Part shown: positions 1-4,178 of the stretch, piece after piece
How positions within the stretch are numbered: the stretch's first letter is position 1
How the letters are laid out: each line of letters starts with the position of its first letter
From: Gemmatimonadota bacterium
GTDB lineage: Bacteria > Gemmatimonadota > Gemmatimonadetes > Gemmatimonadales > GWC2-71-9
Assembly: GCA_003222235.1 (NCBI GenBank)
Contig: QHVD01000080.1
Coordinates: forward strand, 1 to 6,244
Length of the DNA stretch: 6,244 nt
Reading direction: 5' to 3'
Position numbers and translations under genes: made by a program
Notes under the pieces: model-generated
What the model was told of the DNA's origin: nothing
The model's database searches: none
The model's input: the letters and a program-made list of their open reading frames with translations, nothing else

Positions 1-678
1 CGCCGGCCGGGCCGCGAGCAGCACCGCCACCGCCTCGAGCAGATCGGCGCGCGCGACCGGCTTGGTCAGGTACCCCTGGATCGCCAGCCCCCGGCACCGC
101 TCGGCGTCACCCCGCTGCCCCGCCGACGTGAGCATCAAGAGACGCGTGGCGGAGAGCGCCGGGGCCGCCCGGATCGCCGCGGCGAGCGCGAATCCGTCGC
201 GCTCGGGCATCTGGGCGTCGAGAATCGCGAGCTCGTAAGGGGCGCCCTCCCGCGTCGCGCGCTCGAGCTCCTCGAGCCCCGCGTTCGCGCTCGCCGCTTC
301 TGCGACGCCGACGCCTTCGGCGGCGAGCATGTCCCGGAGCAGGCGGCGGTTCGCCTGGTTGTCGTCCACGACAAGGGCCCGGCGGCCGCTGAGGGAAGGC
401 GCCGCCGCGAGCCGGGGCGACGCCGCTTCGATCGGGAGAGTAACGGCAAAATGAAACTCGCTGCCCCGTCCCACCTCGCTCACGACCGCCAACTCGCCGC
501 CCATCAGCCTGACCAGGCGCCGCGCGATCGCGAGCCCCAAGCCGGTCCCGCCGTAACGCCGCGTCATCGACGCGTCGGCCTGGGTGAACTCCTCGAAGAT
601 CGTCGCCAGCTGATCGCGCGCGATGCCGATGCCCGAGTCGCGGACGGTGAACCGCAGGTCCGCTTGCTGGTCGCGCAT
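1..678 (-). pseudogene. C-terminal part of the hybrid histidine kinase (HATPase second half plus receiver domain), continues past the window edge
   Basis: Direct in-frame continuation of the kinase after the TAG at 694-696. No further stop occurs down to base 1. The first in-phase ATG is at 676-678, giving 226 visible residues. Numbered from that Met: G1 box 'DSGIGIA' (from residue 14), F-box 'IFEEFTQAD' (~27-35), G2 box 'GGTGLGLAIARRL' (~43-55), end of HATPase 'GRGSEFHFAVTLP' (~70-82), then a receiver domain. The receiver keeps its acidic pair in 'VVDDN' (Asp105, Asp106), its phospho-acceptor Asp154 in 'ILDAQMP', the switch Thr184 in 'MLTSA', and Lys206 in 'YLTKPV'. All catalytic positions of both domains are intact, which argues that the break is recent, or an error in the read or assembly. 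A further receiver or HPt domain could lie beyond base 1. It is called a pseudogene because the ATPase fold would be split across two peptides. Confidence 0.8.
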
Positions 679-693
679 CCCCACGGGCGCCAC

Positions 694-2142
694 CTAGACG
701 ATCACCTCGCCGGACTGGGTGAACTTGATCCCGTTGCCGATCAGGTTCGTGAGCACCTGCCGCAGCCGGGTCGGGTCGCCGCGCACCATGTGCGGGGTCT
801 TGCGCGAGACGTCCGCGACGAGCTCGAGCTGCTTTTCCCGAGCGCGCACCGCGAGCAGGGAGACGGTCGAGTGGACGAGCTTCGGGAGATCGAACGGGAT
901 GGACTCGAGCCGGAGGTGCTCGCCCTCGATCTTCGAGTAGTCGAGCACGTCGTCCAGGATGGTGAGCAAAGCCTCGGAGGAGGACCGCACCAGCTCGAGC
1001 GCCCGGCGCTGCTCGGTGGTGAGCTCCGTGTCGAGGGTCAGCTCCACGAACCCGAGAACGGCGTTCATCGGGGTGCGGATCTCGTGGCTCATGTTCGCCA
1101 GGAATGCCGCCCGCGCGCTCGCCGCGCGCTCGGCGAGATCGCGCGCGTCGCGGAGCGCGGCCTCGACCTGCCGGCGCTCGGTCATGTCCTGATACACCAC
1201 GACGAGCCCGCCGCCCACGATCTCGGGCACAGCGGCGGCGCGCAGTGCGAGGGGGACGCGGCGTCCATCCTTGCGACGGCGCTCCACTTCCGCACGTACG
1301 ATTTCGCCCGTTCGCACGCGGGCCTCGAGCGCGCGCACTTCGGGCTGCTCTTCCTCCGGCACGACGAGCTCGCCGAGATCGCGGCCGACGACCTCCGCGG
1401 CCGAGTACCCGAACAGGGCCTCGAATCCCGGGTTCACGTGCCGAGTCCGCCCGTCGCGGTCCAACACCGCGATGGCGACAGGCGAGCTGGCGACGAGCGC
1501 GTCGAGATAGGCCCGCTCGCGCGCCGCCTCCCGCTCGCGCACACCGAGCAGGGCCGTCGCGCGCAGCTGCTCTGCGAGCGTCGCGTGGGCGCGGCGGTTC
1601 AGCCCCAGCATGAAACCGGCGTAGACGACGACGAGGAAGATCGCCACCCACTGCGCGCGCGCCTGGCCGCTGGCGAGGATGCCGACCGGCACGCCCCCGA
1701 GCGCCGTCGCGAGGAAGCTCCGGAAGCTCGTCGGATCGGCGACGAGCGTGGCCGCCGCGCCCGAGACGAGCCCGCTCAGGACGACCAGGATGAGAGCGGC
1801 GTAGCGAAAGGGGACCTCTGGGAACATGGCGGCCGCACCGAGCCCCCAGGCGAGCCCGGCCGCGGCCACCGAGAAACGCACCGCTCGCACGGCGACGGCG
1901 GGGTCGCCCGCCGCCCGGCTGTAGTGACGCAAGACAAGGGGGCGCACGGCGGTGGCCGCCAACACAGTCGCCACCCATGCACCCAGCTGGGCGGCCGGCG
2001 CGACGCCCCACAGGAGCACTGCCACGGCGCCGATCAACACGATGTGTGCGAGCACGGCGGTGGCCTGCTCGGACAGCACGGCGTCCGCCAGGCGGCGCCG
2101 CACTTCCACGTCGACCGAGTATTCGCTGTCGGGGAGCGCCAC
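694..2142 (-). CDS. Membrane PAS hybrid histidine kinase, N-terminal part, cut by an in-frame TAG
   Basis: Sensor kinase fragment of 482 residues. It should autophosphorylate on histidine and pass phosphate to its own receiver domain and perhaps to the neighbouring response regulator. Seen in order: about six hydrophobic segments (residues ~30-181, an integral-membrane input region I cannot assign to a named family), a short linker helix (~183-212), a PAS domain (~213-325, with 'NPGFEALFGYS' and the closing 'VVVYQDMTERR'), a HisKA domain with the H-box 'SHEIRTPMNAVLGF' (phospho-acceptor His353), and the start of the HATPase domain with N-box 'NLIGNGIKF' (~466-474). The frame stops at 694-696, nine residues past the N-box, before the ATP-lid glycine motifs. 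Those motifs follow immediately in the same frame, so the domain is split by one codon. The start is GTG at 2140-2142, one base after the response regulator's stop, with only a weak Shine-Dalgarno sequence, so translational coupling is likely. Alone, this product should not bind ATP productively. Confidence 0.9.
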   Translation of the reverse strand: MALPDSEYSVDVEVRRRLADAVLSEQATAVLAHIVLIGAVAVLLWGVAPAAQLGAWVATVLAATAVRPLVLRHYSRAAGDPAVAVRAVRFSVAAAGLAWGLGAAAMFPEVPFRYAALILVVLSGLVSGAAATLVADPTSFRSFLATALGGVPVGILASGQARAQWVAIFLVVVYAGFMLGLNRRAHATLAEQLRATALLGVREREAARERAYLDALVASSPVAIAVLDRDGRTRHVNPGFEALFGYSAAEVVGRDLGELVVPEEEQPEVRALEARVRTGEIVRAEVERRRKDGRRVPLALRAAAVPEIVGGGLVVVYQDMTERRQVEAALRDARDLAERAASARAAFLANMSHEIRTPMNAVLGFVELTLDTELTTEQRRALELVRSSSEALLTILDDVLDYSKIEGEHLRLESIPFDLPKLVHSTVSLLAVRAREKQLELVADVSRKTPHMVRGDPTRLRQVLTNLIGNGIKFTQSGEVIV

Positions 2143-2143
2143 G

Positions 2144-2698
2144 CTACCCGTCGACCCGAGTTTTGAGGTGCTCGTCGTAGCACTCCGGGCAGACGCCGTG
2201 GCTGAACTCGGCCTTGGACCGTTGCTCGATGTAGCGCTCGAGCGAGCCCCAGCTACCGTCGGGCTGGCGGATGCGCTTGCAGTAGCTGCACACGGCGAGC
2301 AGCCCCTCGAGGGTCGAGAGCTCCTCGCGCATGTCCAGGATCCGGCCGGCCACGCGTAACCGGGCCTTGAGCTCGTCGGGGGCGACAGGCTTGGTGATGA
2401 AGTCGTCGATGCCCGCCTCCATCGCCTCGAGGAAGCTCTCGGGGCCGCTCCGGGAAGTCTGAAGGATGAAGTACGTGTAGGGCCGTCTCGGGACGGCGCG
2501 GATCTTTCGGCACAGCTCGAGGCCGTCCATCTCGGGCATCACCCAGTCGGCGACGACGATGCGAGGCGCGGACAGCTCCCAGGCGCCCCACGCATCGCGC
2601 CCGTTCTCGACCTCCATCACGTCGTGGCCCTGACCGGCGAGCACGGCCTGGAGGGTGGCGCGGGTCACGGGATCGTCCTCTGCCAGAAGAATGCGCAT
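2144..2698 (-). CDS. Single-receiver response regulator with a Cys4 (zinc-ribbon-like) C-terminal tail
   Basis: Cytoplasmic phospho-receiver protein of 184 residues. The receiver domain (~1-120) has the acidic cluster 'AEDD' (6-9), phospho-acceptor Asp51 in 'VVADWVMPEMDG', switch Thr81 in 'LQTSRSG' and Lys103 in 'ITKPVAP', so it should be phosphorylatable. After a helical linker, residues ~130-178 hold 'CSYCKRIR' (Cys137, Cys140), a conserved-looking 'W..LE.YIEQRS', then 'AEFSHGVCPECY' (His167, Cys170, Cys173). I recognise this tail from many receiver, PAS and GGDEF proteins of environmental bacteria. Its function is not established to my knowledge, and metal binding is inferred from the paired CxxC. 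There is no DNA-binding domain. The start is the ATG at 2696-2698, because the receiver begins there with 'MRILLAEDD'. A GTG 12 codons upstream would add residues unlike a receiver. Spacing to the downstream kinase is one base, so they form one operon, and this protein is the likely partner of the kinase. Confidence 0.93.
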   Translation of the reverse strand: MRILLAEDDPVTRATLQAVLAGQGHDVMEVENGRDAWGAWELSAPRIVVADWVMPEMDGLELCRKIRAVPRRPYTYFILQTSRSGPESFLEAMEAGIDDFITKPVAPDELKARLRVAGRILDMREELSTLEGLLAVCSYCKRIRQPDGSWGSLERYIEQRSKAEFSHGVCPECYDEHLKTRVDG

Positions 2699-2822
2699 GA
2701 TCGCCGTCCGGGGTCGCGCACAGAAGCGCGGCACAGGATGATAAACGCCGGATCCCTTGGCAAGGGCCCGTGGGCGGGGGCGGCTTTGCCTGGTGCGGCT
2801 CCTTCAGGCGACATTTTGCCGC
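2699..2822. promoter_or_regulatory. Divergent intergenic region between the response regulator and the TupA-like gene
   Basis: These 124 bases separate two divergent genes, so they must hold both promoters or leader regions. On the minus strand, TTGCCA (plus-strand 2758-2763) and TATCAT (2738-2743) resemble -35 and -10 boxes, but their 14-base spacing is too short for a standard sigma-70 promoter. On the plus strand only a weak TTGCCT-like box is visible near 2785. The Shine-Dalgarno sequences are weak on both sides (GGAC about 8 bases before the regulator ATG; AGGCG about 14 bases before the TupA-like GTG). No riboswitch-like fold was recognised. Confidence 0.3.
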
Positions 2823-3623
2823 GTGAAGCGTGTCATCGCCGTTTGCGCCCTGCTCGCCGCCTGTCACCCCGGTCCCGGCCCGCGCCCCCTCCGGTTCGGC
2901 ACGACGTACACCGTCCAGCAGTCGGGCGCCCTCGACGTGATCGAATCGCTGTGGACAGGCGCACCGCTCGCGACCGTGGTGGGACCGTCGGGGCAGATCC
3001 TGCGCTCCGCGGCGCAGGGCGACCTCGACGTCGTGATCACCCACGCGCCGGCGCTCGAAGCGCGCCTCCTCGGCACGGAGCACGCCTCGCTACGCTGTCC
3101 GCTGGTGGCGAGCCGGTTCGCCCTCGTGGGCCCGACCACCGACCCCGCCGGGGTCGCGGGCGCGGCGGGCGCCGCAGAGGCATTTCGCCGCATCGCCGCC
3201 GCCCGAGGTCCCTTCGTATCGCGCGGCGATTCGTCGGGAACGCACACCAAAGAGCTCGCCCTGTGGCGGGCCGCGGGCGTCATAGCCGCGCGACCCTGGT
3301 ACATCGAATCGGGCGCCGACCAGGCGACCACCTTGCACATCGCCGACGAGCGCAACGCCTACGCGCTCGCCGACCTTCCCACCTACGCCAAGCTCACCGG
3401 TCTCGGCCTGCGAGTGCTGTTCGCGAACGACACCGCCCTGACCAACCCATACACCCTGTACGTCGTACGGGCCCCTGACGAGCACCCCGCGGCACAGCCG
3501 TTCGCCCGCTGGGTCGCGACCACGGCGCGCGCCCGCATCGCCGCGCTCCACCTCCCCGACGGCACGCCGGCGTTCGCGATGCGCGCCGGCGAGTGTCTCA
3601 CACTCTCTCCCTCGCCGCCGTAG
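2823..3623 (+). CDS. tupA: TupA-like tungstate/oxyanion ABC transporter substrate-binding lipoprotein
   Basis: Extracytoplasmic solute-binding protein of 266 residues, the usual length for TupA, which captures tungstate or a related oxyanion for an ABC importer. Residues 1-13 are a short basic, hydrophobic signal ending in the lipobox 'LAAC', with lipidated Cys14. TupA family signatures follow: 'GTTYTVQQSGALDV' (26-39) at the first ligand loop, 'GPSGQIL' (54-60), 'GDLDVVITHAPALE' (66-79), 'LVGPTTDPAGV' (101-111), the strongly conserved 'FVSRGDSSGTHTKELALW' (131-148), 'WYIESGADQATTLHIADE' (159-176) and 'LTNPYTLYVV' (206-215). The first loop differs from the usual TTTSTQDSG: it reads TTYTVQQSG, so ligand preference may differ. 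The start is GTG at 2823, chosen because the signal peptide begins there; upstream in-frame codons encode arginine-rich sequence. No tupB or tupC follows; the next gene converges from the other strand. The permease and ATPase must be elsewhere or absent. Confidence 0.88.
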   Translation: MKRVIAVCALLAACHPGPGPRPLRFGTTYTVQQSGALDVIESLWTGAPLATVVGPSGQILRSAAQGDLDVVITHAPALEARLLGTEHASLRCPLVASRFALVGPTTDPAGVAGAAGAAEAFRRIAAARGPFVSRGDSSGTHTKELALWRAAGVIAARPWYIESGADQATTLHIADERNAYALADLPTYAKLTGLGLRVLFANDTALTNPYTLYVVRAPDEHPAAQPFARWVATTARARIAALHLPDGTPAFAMRAGECLTLSPSPP

Positions 3624-3635
3624 CCCGCTCGTCCC

Positions 3636-3719
3636 CACCCCCTGACCCCCTCTCCGTTCCGGAGAGGGGGGGACGTCATGAGTTCCCCCTCTCCCGAAGG
3701 GAGAGGGGGCCAGGGGGTG
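3636..3719. repeat. Nested inverted repeat (REP/MITE-like palindromic element)
   Basis: The outer arms are 20 bases each: 3636-3655 and 3700-3719 are reverse complements with a single mismatch (A3645 opposite C3710). Inside the structure, two local hairpins are perfect: 3646-3656 pairs with 3660-3670 (11 bp, loop TTC), and 3685-3695 pairs with 3699-3709 (11 bp, loop GAA). A shortened third copy of the same motif, GGGGTCAGGGG, lies at 3730-3740. The motif CCCCTGACCCCCTCTCC resembles dispersed palindromic elements seen in many environmental genomes. That resemblance is from memory and the copy number in this genome is unknown. No transposase is encoded in it. Confidence 0.75.
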
Positions 3720-3723
3720 AGGA

Positions 3724-3745
3724 TTCAACGGGGTCAGGGGTTGAA
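3724..3745. repeat. Small inverted repeat TTCAAC/GTTGAA
   Basis: TTCAAC at 3724-3729 pairs with GTTGAA at 3740-3745 (6 bp stem, 10-base loop containing the GGGGTCAGGG motif). It lies just downstream of the lipoprotein stop codon on the minus strand. There is no T-tract, so it is a weak terminator candidate at best; it may be part of the neighbouring palindromic element. Confidence 0.4.
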
Positions 3746-3758
3746 GGACTCAAGCGGC

Positions 3759-4178
3759 TTAGCAGGGAAGGTTCCAACTAACCCCGGACGCAAGTCCGGG
3801 GTGGATGGGGGCAAGAACCCCGGCTTTGCGGTTGGGGGTGGAGGTGTACGCGCTCGCCCGGTCCTTGTCGGCGACGCCGATGCTGAGCAGGACCCCGTTC
3901 GACAGATTGCCGGTGACGATGACGCGCCAGCGAGTGACGGATTGCCGCTGCACGAACACGCGATAACTCGAGCCGGGCGTCGCCTGCACGGTGTCGATCC
4001 GCGCGCTCGTGTCCGTCCCCGCGATTTGCAGCAGCATCGCCCGATCGCTCGACCCCGCGTTGGCAAGCCGCACGGAGAGAGTGCCCGCGGTGGGACCGGT
4101 GGGCCCCTCGGTGCAGTAGAGTGCCCCGAGCGTGACCGCGAGGACGAGCGCCGCCCCGTACTGCGCCCGCGCCCTCAT
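3759..4178 (-). CDS. Small predicted lipoprotein co-translated with the M6 metalloprotease
   Basis: Exported protein of 139 residues and unknown function. Residues 1-21 form a signal peptide ('MRARAQ', then hydrophobic 'ALVLAVTLGAL'). Cys22 in 'GALYC' is the likely lipidation site, although Tyr at -1 is not canonical. The mature part begins 'TEGPTGPTAGTL' and then alternates beta-strand-like stretches ('LSVRLANAG', 'AMLLQIAG', 'SYRVFVQ', 'WRVIVTGNL', 'GVLLSIGVAD'), suggesting a small beta-sandwich. I recall similar proteins next to surface peptidases in Gemmatimonadota, but know of no assigned role. The start is ATG 4176-4178, whose ATGA overlaps the protease stop TGA, with GGAGG five bases upstream, so coupling is strong. 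The last ~25 residues ('NRKAGVLAPIHPG' to the end) are encoded by palindrome-rich DNA and look unlike the rest; the original C-terminus may have been replaced. Confidence 0.82.
   Translation of the reverse strand: MRARAQYGAALVLAVTLGALYCTEGPTGPTAGTLSVRLANAGSSDRAMLLQIAGTDTSARIDTVQATPGSSYRVFVQRQSVTRWRVIVTGNLSNGVLLSIGVADKDRASAYTSTPNRKAGVLAPIHPGLASGVSWNLPC
3781..3802. repeat. Perfect 9-bp palindrome with GCAA loop inside the lipoprotein 3' end
   Basis: ACCCCGGAC (3781-3789) is the exact reverse complement of GTCCGGGGT (3794-3802), with a four-base loop GCAA on the plus strand (TTGC on the minus strand). It falls in the last codons of the small lipoprotein gene. Palindromes of the CCCCGGACT...AGTCCGGGG type are familiar to me as dispersed intergenic repeats in several environmental phyla, so this may be a repeat that the reading frame runs into. 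On the minus strand the hairpin is followed by TTAGTTGG, a poor U-tract. Confidence 0.65.

Larger units (their letters stand above)
3624..3758. other. Non-coding convergent intergenic region rich in palindromes
   Basis: These 135 bases lie between the TAG of the TupA-like gene and the TAA of the small lipoprotein gene, two convergent genes. I see no credible coding sequence in it. Most of it is C-runs and G-runs arranged as inverted repeats, listed separately. None of the hairpins is followed by a T-tract on either strand, so classical intrinsic terminators are not supported. Structured repeats at convergent 3' ends commonly mark transcript ends in other bacteria, which is a possible role here. 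Confidence 0.7.

Noticed and set aside
694..696. TAG read as a sense codon (genetic code change or suppressor)
   Set aside because: The neighbouring response regulator and the TupA-like gene both end naturally at TAG (2144-2146 and 3621-3623), so TAG acts as a stop in this genome.
107..2011. Second long open frame on the minus strand overlapping the kinase
   Set aside because: It is an arginine-rich off-phase reading of the kinase gene with no domain signatures; absence of stops is expected at this GC content.
451..2166. Long open frame on the plus strand opposite the kinase
   Set aside because: Its product is rich in Arg, His, Asp and Glu with no recognisable domain. It is the antisense shadow of the GC-rich kinase gene, whose minus-strand frame carries all the domain motifs.
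2699..2734. Upstream GTG start extending the response regulator by 12 residues
   Set aside because: The extension 'MPRFCARPRTAI' does not fit a receiver domain, which begins directly at 'MRILLAEDD'.
2699..2822. Molybdenum or tungsten cofactor riboswitch ahead of the TupA-like gene
   Set aside because: No conserved helices or sequence blocks of that riboswitch could be recognised in the short leader.
3646..3709. Intrinsic transcription terminators
   Set aside because: The hairpins are strong but neither strand has a T-tract after them; a repeat element fits better.
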